Origin: Planctomycetota bacterium
GTDB lineage: Bacteria > Planctomycetota > Phycisphaerae > UBA1845 > CAIVHJ01
Assembly (NCBI GenBank): GCA_022573485.1
Contig: JACZTW010000225.1
Span: forward strand, 1 to 6,442
Reading direction: 5' to 3'
Length of the DNA: 6,442 nucleotides
Both the position numbers and the translations under genes were made by a program. The notes under the pieces are model-generated. The model ran no database searches and was not told where the DNA came from. It saw nothing but the letters and a program-made list of their open reading frames with translations. Shown here in pieces: positions 1 through 5,394 of this stretch. Position 1 is the first letter of the stretch. Each line of letters opens with the position of its first letter.

Positions 1-297
1 GGGTTCATTTCAAATCGCGTGGGCATGCCCATGATCAACGAGGCGGCGTTCTGCCTGCACGACGGCATCGCCACGCGCGAAGCCATCGACGGCATTATAA
101 AACTCGGCTTCAATCACCCCATGGGCCCGCTGGCGCTCGCCGACCTCATCGGCATCGACGTCTGCCTGTTCATCATGGAGGTCCTGCACCGCGACCTCGC
201 CGACGACAAGTACCGCCCCTGCCCCCTGCTCAAAGAAATGGTCGCCGCCGGCCACCTGGGCAAGAAATCCGGCAAAGGCTTCTACGACTATTCGTAG
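1..297 (+). CDS. 3-hydroxyacyl-CoA (probably 3-hydroxybutyryl-CoA) dehydrogenase, C-terminal fragment
   Basis: The frame is open from base 1 and ends at TAG 295-297, giving about 98 residues; the gene begins outside the window. The visible part is the all-helical C-terminal 3HCDH_C domain that forms the dimer and closes the substrate pocket. It opens with GFISNRVGMPMINEA, in which the Asn of the NR pair is the conserved active-site Asn of the family. It continues with LGFNHPMGPLALADLIGID and ends with the typical GKKSGKGFYDY. The family oxidises 3-hydroxyacyl-CoA to 3-ketoacyl-CoA with NAD(P), or the reverse, in beta-oxidation or butyrate-type and PHB metabolism. The NAD-binding Rossmann domain is not visible, so hbd-like and paaH-like enzymes cannot be separated. 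The GTG at 19 is an internal Val codon, not the start. A decarboxylase gene follows after 37 bp on the same strand. Confidence 0.9.
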   Translation, partial: GFISNRVGMPMINEAAFCLHDGIATREAIDGIIKLGFNHPMGPLALADLIGIDVCLFIMEVLHRDLADDKYRPCPLLKEMVAAGHLGKKSGKGFYDYS

Positions 298-319
298 TGG
301 CCGACCCCCACGTCGGCCA
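298..319 (+). promoter_or_regulatory. Perfect intercistronic hairpin between the dehydrogenase and decarboxylase genes
   Basis: TGGCCGAC (298-305) and GTCGGCCA (312-319) form a perfect 8-bp stem with a 6-nt loop, beginning one base after the dehydrogenase stop. No T tract follows, so it is not a classical intrinsic terminator. The purine-rich AGAGG (319-323), the likely ribosome-binding site of the decarboxylase, touches its 3' arm. It could act as a partial terminator, an mRNA-stabilising 3' end, or a modulator of downstream translation. The structure is directly visible; the role is inference. Confidence 0.5.
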
Positions 320-334
320 GAGGATAAAACGCGA

Positions 335-1783
335 ATGTCTGTTGAAATGATCGAAGACAAATTGCGCGAGCTGGCGCCGGTCGCTGGCCTACTGGACCCG
401 CAGGCGGCAGAGCGCCAGGCGCTGACCGCCGAAGTCATCGCGTACGCCGAACGGTTTCTGGAAGCGCTGCCTGACTTGCCGACTTATCGCGACATGCCCG
501 ATCCGGGCGCCGGGATTGAAGAGCACGCCCCCACGGAAGAGCCGGAATCAATCGCGGCACTGCTGAAGCTGATCGAGACGCATGTCGATACGGCCGGTTT
601 GAATCCGGCGTCGGGCGGACATATGGGCTACATTCCCGGCGGCGGATTGTATCCCGGCGCGCTGGGGGATTACCTGGCAGCGGTCACCAATCGATTCAGC
701 GGTCTGTTCTTCGCGGGGCCCGGGGCCGTTCGACTGGAAAACGGCCTGATCGACTGGATCAAGGAGCTATTGGGTTGCCCGCTGGATGCCGCGGGCACAC
801 TGACCTCCGGCGGCTCGGCGGCCAATCTCGCCGGGATCGTGGCGGCGCGCGACGCACTGTCGTCGAAGGACTTTGATCGCGCCGTGGTCTATGTGACGAA
901 TCAATCGCACGAATCGGTGTTCCGCGCGTTGCGCGTAGCGGGCATGCGTGAAGCGCCCGTGCGCCATGTCGCCGTGGACGAATACGTGAGAATGGACCCG
1001 GCGAGCCTGGTGCGGCAGATCGAGCAGGATCGAGCCGCCGGACTTCAGCCGTGGCTGCTGGTCGCTTCGGCGGGCACGACCAACACCGGCGTGGTTGATC
1101 CGCTGGAGGCGCTGGCGGACGTCGCCGCGGAGCACAAGCTGTGGTATCACATCGACGCTGCCTACGGCGGGTTCTTCATGCTCTGCGACCACGGCCGGGA
1201 AGTCCTGCGGGGCATCGGGCGGGGCGATTCGATCGTGCTCGACCCGCATAAGGGACTGTTTCTGTCCTACGGCTGCGGGTGCATCATCGTGCGCGACGGC
1301 CGCAAGCTCTACGACGCCCATCACGGCGCGGCGGAGTACTTAAGAGATTTCGATTCGACCGCCGCCCAGCGCTCGCCGTCGGACTATTCCATCGAGTTGA
1401 GCCGGCACTTCCGAGGCCTGCGCCTGTGGCTGCCGCTCAAACTCTTCGGTTTGAAGCCGTTTCGCGCTGCGCTGGAGGAGAAGCTGTGGCTGGCGCGGTG
1501 GTTTCACGAGCGCATCGCCCAGGTGGACGGCTTCGAGTGCCTCGGCTACCCGGAATTGTCGGTCGCCACCTATCGATTCATCCCGCGCCACGGATCGCCG
1601 AACGACTTCAATCGCCGGCTGATCAAAGCCATCCAGCAGGACGGTTCCGTCTTCCTATCATCCACCACGGTAGACGGCGAAGTCTACCTGCGGATGTGCG
1701 CCCTGTGCTTCCGCACGCACCTCGATTACGTTCGCCGGGCGTTCAATCTCGTCGTCAAGAAGACGCAAGAGTTGACTTCGTGA
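335..1783 (+). CDS. PLP-dependent group II decarboxylase (aromatic-L-amino-acid decarboxylase-like)
   Basis: A complete 482-residue protein of the pyridoxal-dependent decarboxylase family (fold type I, Pfam Pyridoxal_deC type), about the usual length. It starts at ATG 335, with AGAGG 11 nt upstream. The substrate and cofactor region begins with NPASGGHMGYIPGGG. TSGGSAANL (157-165) binds the PLP phosphate. His192 (in NQSHES) is placed to stack on the cofactor ring. HIDAAYGG (272-279) carries Asp274, which pairs with the pyridine nitrogen. DPHKGLF carries Lys306, the Schiff-base lysine. Tyr335 (EYLRDF) sits where the catalytic loop tyrosine of aromatic amino acid decarboxylases lies; its presence favours true decarboxylation over the aldehyde-synthase chemistry seen when it is Phe. 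The protein is cytosolic, without a signal peptide. The substrate (an aromatic amino acid, Glu or another acid) cannot be read from sequence. It is probably co-transcribed with the preceding acyl-CoA dehydrogenase gene. The family call is firm; the substrate is open. Confidence 0.93.
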   Translation: MSVEMIEDKLRELAPVAGLLDPQAAERQALTAEVIAYAERFLEALPDLPTYRDMPDPGAGIEEHAPTEEPESIAALLKLIETHVDTAGLNPASGGHMGYIPGGGLYPGALGDYLAAVTNRFSGLFFAGPGAVRLENGLIDWIKELLGCPLDAAGTLTSGGSAANLAGIVAARDALSSKDFDRAVVYVTNQSHESVFRALRVAGMREAPVRHVAVDEYVRMDPASLVRQIEQDRAAGLQPWLLVASAGTTNTGVVDPLEALADVAAEHKLWYHIDAAYGGFFMLCDHGREVLRGIGRGDSIVLDPHKGLFLSYGCGCIIVRDGRKLYDAHHGAAEYLRDFDSTAAQRSPSDYSIELSRHFRGLRLWLPLKLFGLKPFRAALEEKLWLARWFHERIAQVDGFECLGYPELSVATYRFIPRHGSPNDFNRRLIKAIQQDGSVFLSSTTVDGEVYLRMCALCFRTHLDYVRRAFNLVVKKTQELTS

Positions 1784-2011
1784 GCGCGCAACCCTTGCTC
1801 GGAAGATGGGCAGCGTCCTCAATGGCACGCGAAAGGCATGCCCGGCAACTGGCGGCCATGCCCCGATGGACGGCGATCGCCGATCGACAGCACCGAGTAC
1901 ACGCGTCGGCCATGGCCGATTCTGCCAGCCGGAATCCCTGGTGCGCCAAGGCGCGCATGTCCGATAACAACCGCCCTGTGGGGCGGCAGCGATCGAAATT
2001 CACTGGCACAT

Positions 2012-2039
2012 TTGCCCTGCCGGATTTGCGCGCTATTCT
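2012..2039 (+). promoter_or_regulatory. Weak sigma70-like promoter candidate
   Basis: TTGCCC (2012-2017) and TATTCT (2034-2039) are separated by 16 bp. Both hexamers are imperfect matches, and such matches arise often by chance. The reason to list it is position: the expected start point, about 7 bases after the -10, falls at the first bases of the inverted repeat at 2047. It could therefore drive a short structured transcript ending at the T run 2128-2132. Confidence 0.15.
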
Positions 2040-2046
2040 CATAAAC

Positions 2047-2132
2047 GGAACCCCCGTCGGCCGAGAGTTACAGCCCTCTAAAACGCTTTTTTTGCTAATT
2101 GGGTAACTGTCTCGTCAGGCGGGTTCCTTTTT
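2047..2132 (+). terminator. Imperfect 25-bp inverted repeat with 3' T tract (large terminator or small structured RNA)
   Basis: The arms at 2047-2071 and 2103-2127 are both 25 nt. Their outer 7 bases (GGAACCC and GGGTTCC) and inner 5 bases (GTTAC and GTAAC) pair perfectly, and the middle 13 pair only partly (a shared GAGA block is offset). The loop is 31 nt and includes T7 at 2087-2093. The right arm is followed at once by TTTTT (2128-2132), as in a Rho-independent terminator on the plus strand. It lies about 260 bp past the decarboxylase stop, which is far for its own terminator. The 7-bp end stem recalls a tRNA acceptor, but no T-arm is present. The identity is unresolved. Confidence 0.25.
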
Positions 2133-2205
2133 GCACAGTCTGCTCGCCCCCCGCCATGCGAAACTCCTCCGCGATCTCGATTCCCACGTTGAGTTAAAAC
2201 GACAT

Positions 2206-2281
2206 GTTTAGCGGCGACCCGAAAGGGAGCGCGTCCCGATTGTGGATTGCAGATTGCGGATTCCAGTCGATCGACATCGCA
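2206..2281 (+). repeat. Composite REP-like element, copy 1 (variant head plus 32-bp tail block)
   Basis: The head at 2206-2233 begins GTTTAGCGGCGACCC and continues GAAAGGGAGCGCG. It differs from the other copies at the loop (GAAA instead of GCAG) while keeping the CCC/GGG stem. After a 16-bp GATTGTGGATT stretch, the second conserved block (2250-2281) begins CAGATTGCGGATTCCAG and ends ACATCGCA, matching blocks at 4343-4375 and 5168-5199. A further GCAGGGGAGCG (2279-2289) resembles the tail of the head repeat. The element lies just downstream of the leftward ABC gene, whose stop is 14 bp away. Confidence 0.8.
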
Positions 2282-2294
2282 GGGGAGCGTGCGT

Positions 2295-4259
2295 TCAGCG
2301 CGGTTCGGCGGCGATGTCCACCTCGAGATCCACCGTCGGCTGCACTTGCAATTCGACCATCTCGCGGTAACTCCCGCTGCGCTGCATCAACTCGCGGTGC
2401 GAACCCTGCTCGACGACGCAGCCGTCTTCGAGCACCACGATGCGGTCGGCGTGGGCGATCGTGCTCAGGCGGTGGGCGATGATGAAACCGGTTCGCCCGC
2501 CCATGAGCGAGTGCAACGCGGCCTGGATCAGCTTCTCGCTGTGTGAATCCAAATTACTGGTGGCCTCATCGAGGATCAAGATGCGTGGGTCGGCCAGCAA
2601 AGCCCGAGCGATGGCGATACGCTGCCGCTGACCGCCGCTGAGCTTGACGCCGCGCTCGCCGATCACCGTGTCGTAGCCGTCGGGCAATTCGTCGATGAAC
2701 TCATCGGCATTGGCCTGCCGGGCCGCTTGGCGGATGTCATCCAATTCCGCGCCGCGCCGGCCATAACCGATATTCTCGATGATCGTGCCGTCGAACAGAA
2801 ACGTGTCTTGCTCGACGATGCCCAGCAATTGCCGGTAGCTGCCCAGCTCAAGATCGCGCAGGTCCACACCGTCCAGCTCGATGCCGCCGGTGACTGGGTC
2901 ATAGAAACGCGCAATGAGGTTGCACAGCGTCGTCTTGCCCGCGCCGCTGCGCCCGACGAAGGCAATGATTTCGCCCGGCTGAACTTCGAGATTGACGTCG
3001 CTGATCACCGCGCGCTCCGTCCCCGGATAGACGAACCCGACGTTCCTGAAGGTCAGCGCTCCGCGCACGTTCGAGCGCCGGAGCACGGTGGCGCCCGGCG
3101 CGTTGCTCGTTTCGGTCTTTTCCTGCATCAAGTCCAGAATGCGATCCAGCCCGGCCAGGTTGTTTTGCAGCGTGGCGGCGCTGCGGGCCAGCATTTCCAG
3201 CGGGCTGAGCAGGGCGATGAGGAAGGCCAGGAACATCACCAAATCACCCACCGTGAGCGCGTCGGCCAGCGCCAGCGTACCCGCTTCGACGCGGGCCATG
3301 TCGTCGAGGATGCGCGTGCCGCCGTAATACAACAGCAGCGCCGACGCCACGGGAATGAGAATCGACCACGCGATCTCGATGCCGCGCATCCACCACCAGG
3401 CATGCAATTCTTGCCGGGCCATGAGGTGGTTATTGCGAATGAACTTAGCGGTCTCCGAGCGCTCGCGTGAGAAACCGCGCACGATACGCATGCCGCCGAA
3501 CGTCTCGGTGGCGTGGCCGTCGATCATTTGGCGGCTGGCGCGCACGCTGCGAAACTGCGGGCGAATGTGGCCGATCCAAGTGCGGTGCGTGAGATACACC
3601 ACCGGCAAGAGTACCAACGAGCCCAGCAGCAACCGCCAATCAACCAGCGTCAAAATAAGCAGGCTGCCGACCAACTGAATGATCGCCCGGCAGGGATTGT
3701 AGAGCATGGCGAAGATGAGGTCGGCGATGCCGCCGGCGTCTTCGCGCAGGATGCTGGCAGCCCCGCCGGATTTGAGGTCGTAGATGCGGTGCAGCGGCAG
3801 CCGCACGGCGTGCTCGAAGACCCGCCGCCGGATCGACGCTTGCACCCGCTTGGTGATCCGCGTGGTCTGCCAGCGACTCCACGTGCTGACCGCCAGGGCG
3901 CAGACCGACAACAGCACGACGCTCAGGGTCACCGCCAGCAGAAGCATTTGCCGACTCTCAGGCACCGGCAGCCAATCCGGCAGCCAATCCGGCAGCGGAT
4001 GCCCCGCCAGCACGTTGTCCAGCACGATCTTCGTGCCCATCAGCGGCATGAGGGCGAGCACGGTGGAGATAGACAGCGCCCCGAGCACCAGACACAGCAT
4101 GCGCCGATGCCCACACAGCAAACCCAGAAACGCGCGAAAGAGTTCCGCAAACGACCGCTGCCGCCGCCCGCGCGGTTTCCCGTCGGCGCCGCGCGTTCGG
4201 CGCAGGGAGTCGTTCAACTTCCGGAGATAGTGCTCGTACCTGTCGCGACTGGACTTCAT
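2295..4259 (-). CDS. ABC exporter with fused transmembrane and ATP-binding domains (MsbA/LmrA-type half-transporter)
   Basis: A complete 654-residue half-transporter, starting at ATG 4257-4259; an in-frame TTG at 4280 would add seven residues without clear support. A basic N-terminal stretch of about 50 residues (RRTRGADGKPRGRRQR) precedes the ABC_membrane domain. Hydrophobic segments lie near residues 55-75, 104-126, 182-203, 210-225, 296-313 and 338-358. The nucleotide-binding domain shows Walker A GRSGAGKTT (436-444), Q-loop Gln484 (VEQDTFLF), signature LSGGQ (540-544), Walker B ILILDE (Asp564, Glu565), D-loop SNLD and switch His596 (IIAHRLSTI). All ATPase motifs are intact, so it should homodimerise, or pair with another half, and export lipid, peptide or drug substrates across the inner membrane; the substrate cannot be told. 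A tandem PDWLPDWLP lies in the first external loop. It looks monocistronic, with a REP-like element close to each end. Confidence 0.94.
   Translation of the reverse strand: MKSSRDRYEHYLRKLNDSLRRTRGADGKPRGRRQRSFAELFRAFLGLLCGHRRMLCLVLGALSISTVLALMPLMGTKIVLDNVLAGHPLPDWLPDWLPVPESRQMLLLAVTLSVVLLSVCALAVSTWSRWQTTRITKRVQASIRRRVFEHAVRLPLHRIYDLKSGGAASILREDAGGIADLIFAMLYNPCRAIIQLVGSLLILTLVDWRLLLGSLVLLPVVYLTHRTWIGHIRPQFRSVRASRQMIDGHATETFGGMRIVRGFSRERSETAKFIRNNHLMARQELHAWWWMRGIEIAWSILIPVASALLLYYGGTRILDDMARVEAGTLALADALTVGDLVMFLAFLIALLSPLEMLARSAATLQNNLAGLDRILDLMQEKTETSNAPGATVLRRSNVRGALTFRNVGFVYPGTERAVISDVNLEVQPGEIIAFVGRSGAGKTTLCNLIARFYDPVTGGIELDGVDLRDLELGSYRQLLGIVEQDTFLFDGTIIENIGYGRRGAELDDIRQAARQANADEFIDELPDGYDTVIGERGVKLSGGQRQRIAIARALLADPRILILDEATSNLDSHSEKLIQAALHSLMGGRTGFIIAHRLSTIAHADRIVVLEDGCVVEQGSHRELMQRSGSYREMVELQVQPTVDLEVDIAAEPR
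3965..3998. repeat. 12-bp tandem repeat inside the ABC exporter gene
   Basis: CCGGCAGCCAAT is present at 3965-3976 and 3977-3988, followed by a partial third unit CCGGCAGCGG (3989-3998). Read on the minus strand it encodes PDWLPDWLP in the loop between the first two membrane segments. The unit is a multiple of three, so copy-number changes keep the frame. Confidence 0.85.
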
Positions 4260-4265
4260 ACCAAC

Positions 4266-4274
4266 ATCATAGCA
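4266..4274 (-). promoter_or_regulatory. Extended -10 candidate for the ABC exporter, implying a near-leaderless mRNA
   Basis: On the minus strand TGCTATGAT (4274 down to 4266) matches the TGnTATAAT extended -10 consensus at all but one base. It ends 6 nt before the ATG at 4259, so transcription would start at or next to the start codon. No Shine-Dalgarno sequence is visible before this ATG, which fits leaderless translation. No good -35 hexamer is seen, as extended -10 promoters often tolerate. This is a pattern match only. Confidence 0.3.
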
Positions 4275-4288
4275 GATCAAGTCCGCCT

Positions 4289-4416
4289 GGCGGCGACCCG
4301 CAGGGGAGCATGTTCCGATTGCGGATTATGGATTGCGGATTTCAGATTGCAGAATTCTGGTCAATGGAAATCGCAACGTGAGTCGGTCGTTTAGCGGCGA
4401 CCCGCAGGGGAGCACG
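4289..4416 (+). repeat. Composite REP-like element, copies 2 and 3 (two heads flanking a tail block)
   Basis: The left head (4289-4313) is GGCGGCGACCC followed by GCAGGGGAGCATG; its TTTA start is eroded. Next come near-tandem GATTGCGGATT/GATTATGGATT units, and then the 33-bp block (4343-4375) that begins CAGATTGCAGAATTC and ends AAATCGCA. Then ACGTGAGTCGGTC leads into a well-preserved head at 4389-4416 (GTTTAGCGGCGACCC, then GCAGGGGAGCACG). The left end is 29 bp upstream of the ABC exporter start; the right end is 2 bp from the RAYT stop codon. The array 5138-5227 has the same order with a shorter middle. Confidence 0.85.
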
Positions 4417-4418
4417 TC

Positions 4419-5012
4419 TCACCCATTGAACGGCGTCACGAACGACCATCGCTGTGGACGCTTACCTTCTCGGGCAGGATTATCTCGCACATACCGAATC
4501 GCCCGACGAATATCCGAATCACTGTCGAGAAACACTTTCCAATGCCCTCGCCCCCACGCCTTGGGCAGGCGTCCGGCCGACGTCGAAAACATCGCGAGCG
4601 GGTGGACGCCCTCTTGAGTCAACTGCCGCGTGGATTGCCCCTTGAGCAGGTTCACTGCCCGCTCCACGGGATAATCATGCCGTGCGATCACCAAATGCGC
4701 GTGCTCGGGCAAGATGATACACGCCCATACAGCAATCCCACTCCGCGCAATGAACTCAGCGAACCCTCTGCCGATCGCTCGCGCTTGAACACCGCTGAAG
4801 TGAACCGGCGGATACTTGAGTGCTCGCTTGGCAGCGAGGCGTCCATCCTGATCGTGAGGGATCGAGGCGACGGAACGGCGCGTGTGGACTTTGGTCGCCT
4901 TACCGAAGCGCAGGAGTTCCCACGAACGCACGAATTCGGACCATGACCCGCGCGGGTCATTCGGCAACCAGAACCCGTACGCAGTAATCACGACGTGATA
5001 ACCGAGGACCAT
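4419..5012 (-). CDS. REP-associated tyrosine transposase (RAYT; Y1/HUH, IS200-like superfamily)
   Basis: A 197-residue protein with stop TGA at 4419-4421. I chose ATG 5010-5012. The frame stays open to a TTG at 5051, but those 13 extra codons are simply the REP-like repeat read through (FSGDPQGSA). The N-terminal strand block YHVVITAYGFWLPNDPRGSW is typical of one RAYT subgroup. The metal-binding HUH motif is His104-Ala-His106 in LPEHAHLVI. The nucleophile candidate is Tyr174 in AIRYVRDNP, which lines up with the DYIYINP tyrosine of the E. coli RAYT. GHWKVFL and the closing WSFVTPFNG also fit. RAYTs cut and join single-stranded DNA at REP hairpins and are usually single-copy, immobile genes. 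Here an inverted REP-like copy lies at each end of the gene. All catalytic residues are present. The only ribosome-site candidate (AGGGGAG) lies inside the upstream repeat. Confidence 0.88.
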   Translation of the reverse strand: MVLGYHVVITAYGFWLPNDPRGSWSEFVRSWELLRFGKATKVHTRRSVASIPHDQDGRLAAKRALKYPPVHFSGVQARAIGRGFAEFIARSGIAVWACIILPEHAHLVIARHDYPVERAVNLLKGQSTRQLTQEGVHPLAMFSTSAGRLPKAWGRGHWKVFLDSDSDIRRAIRYVRDNPAREGKRPQRWSFVTPFNG

Positions 5013-5021
5013 AACCGGAAA

Positions 5022-5049
5022 CGCGCTCCCCTGCGGGTCGCCGCTAAAC
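5022..5049 (-). repeat. REP-like element, copy 4, inverted, at the RAYT 5' end
   Basis: On the minus strand this reads GTTTAGCGGCGACCC then GCAGGGGAGCGCG, a perfect consensus head. It is opposite in direction to every other copy and points into the RAYT gene, whose ATG follows 9 bp later. With the plus-strand copy at 4389-4416 it forms an inverted pair enclosing the gene. The element folds imperfectly: GCG/CGC outer stem, A/AG internal loop, CCC/GGG inner stem, 4-nt loop. It carries no tail block. Confidence 0.9.
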
Positions 5050-5137
5050 AACTACGACGTACCGGGTAGCACAGTATCAGAGAATGCAAACCGGTGCACA
5101 CCCACACGGTGAAATTCTGGACTCGCGTCCCTGTATC

Positions 5138-5227
5138 GTTTAGCGGCGACCCGCAGGGGAGCGCGTTCAGATTGCGGATTCTGGTCGATGGATATCGCAG
5201 CGTGGGTCGGTGGTTCAGCGGCGACCT
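5138..5227 (+). repeat. Composite REP-like element, copies 5 and 6
   Basis: A perfect head at 5138-5165 is followed almost directly by the 32-bp tail block (5168-5199, starting CAGATTGCGGATTCTGG and ending ATATCGCA). Next come GCGTGGGTCGGTG and a degenerate second head (GTTCAGCGGCGACC, 5213-5226) that loses the GCAGGGGAG tail. The order head, block, GTGRGTCGG, head is the same as at 4289-4416, so both descend from one composite unit. Confidence 0.82.
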
Positions 5228-5245
5228 CCGTTTGCGACTCATCCC

Positions 5246-5273
5246 GTTGAGCAGCGACCCGCAGGGGAGCGCG
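5246..5273 (+). repeat. REP-like element, copy 7
   Basis: GTTGAGCAGCGACCC then GCAGGGGAGCGCG: 26 of 28 positions agree with the consensus head, with changes at TTT to TTG and GCGGC to GCAGC. It lies 19 bp past the degenerate copy 6. No tail block follows. The remaining 120 bp to the AAA-type gene's stop codon hold no gene; a GC-rich CCGGG/CCCGG inverted repeat (about 5370-5392) without a T run is the only terminator-like structure there. Confidence 0.8.
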
Positions 5274-5394
5274 AGACGCTCTCATGCGCTTCGTCGACGG
5301 GATCCGCCCGCAACGCAAATGTCACGCCCCGCGATTCACGGGATCACAACTGCGAAGACGTCACCGCCCCGGGACGTTGGCGCCCCCCGGAATG

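Larger units (their letters stand above)
1784..2205. other. Long intergenic region without a supported gene, rich in palindromes
   Basis: No frame here resembles a known protein. A 95-codon minus-strand frame (1755-2042) and a plus-strand frame running out of the decarboxylase to 2106 are open but unconvincing. The region holds a 12-bp palindrome CGGCGATCGCCG (1871-1882), a 14-bp palindrome TCGGCCATGGCCGA (1906-1919), a 6-bp GC hairpin CCGCCC/GGGCGG (1971-1986, loop TGTG) and the imperfect inverted repeat at 2047-2127. On the minus strand, GGAGGAG (2164-2170) precedes an ATG at 2157 that opens a 20-codon frame ending at 2095. The region separates a rightward gene from a leftward gene that ends at 2295, so it should receive transcripts from both sides. 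Confidence 0.6.

Noticed and set aside
1755..2042. 95-codon minus-strand frame in the intergenic region, ATG at 2042 with GGGGG upstream
   Set aside because: It overlaps the decarboxylase end, the Cys/Arg-rich product matches no family I recognise, and it crosses several palindromes; support is too thin for a gene call.
1279..2106. 275-codon plus-strand frame overlapping the decarboxylase
   Set aside because: Its first 500 bp are an alternative frame of the well-supported decarboxylase, the composition is Arg/Pro-rich as expected of GC-rich shadow frames, and its tail past 1783 resembles nothing I know.
2047..2127. tRNA-like 7-bp end pairing (GGAACCC/GGGTTCC)
   Set aside because: No T-arm GTTCRA motif sits before the 3' arm, there is no anticodon arm, and there is no CCA or usual discriminator context.
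3513..4394. 293-codon plus-strand frame opposite the ABC exporter
   Set aside because: It is antisense to the membrane domain, is rich in Gln/Arg/His low-complexity text, and has no domain signal.
4542..4946. 134-codon plus-strand frame opposite the RAYT gene
   Set aside because: It is antisense to a gene with clear catalytic motifs and has no recognisable domain.
5013..5051. RAYT start at TTG 5051
   Set aside because: The added 13 residues are only the translated repeat; family homology begins just after the ATG at 5012.
4289..5273. CRISPR array suggested by several copies of a 28-bp repeat
   Set aside because: Spacing is irregular (about 20 to several hundred bp), one copy is inverted, the intervals are themselves repetitive, and no cas genes are present; the RAYT explains the pattern better.
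5370..5394. CCGGG/CCCGG inverted repeat as terminator of the AAA-type gene
   Set aside because: The stem is short with a 12-nt loop and no T run follows on the minus strand.
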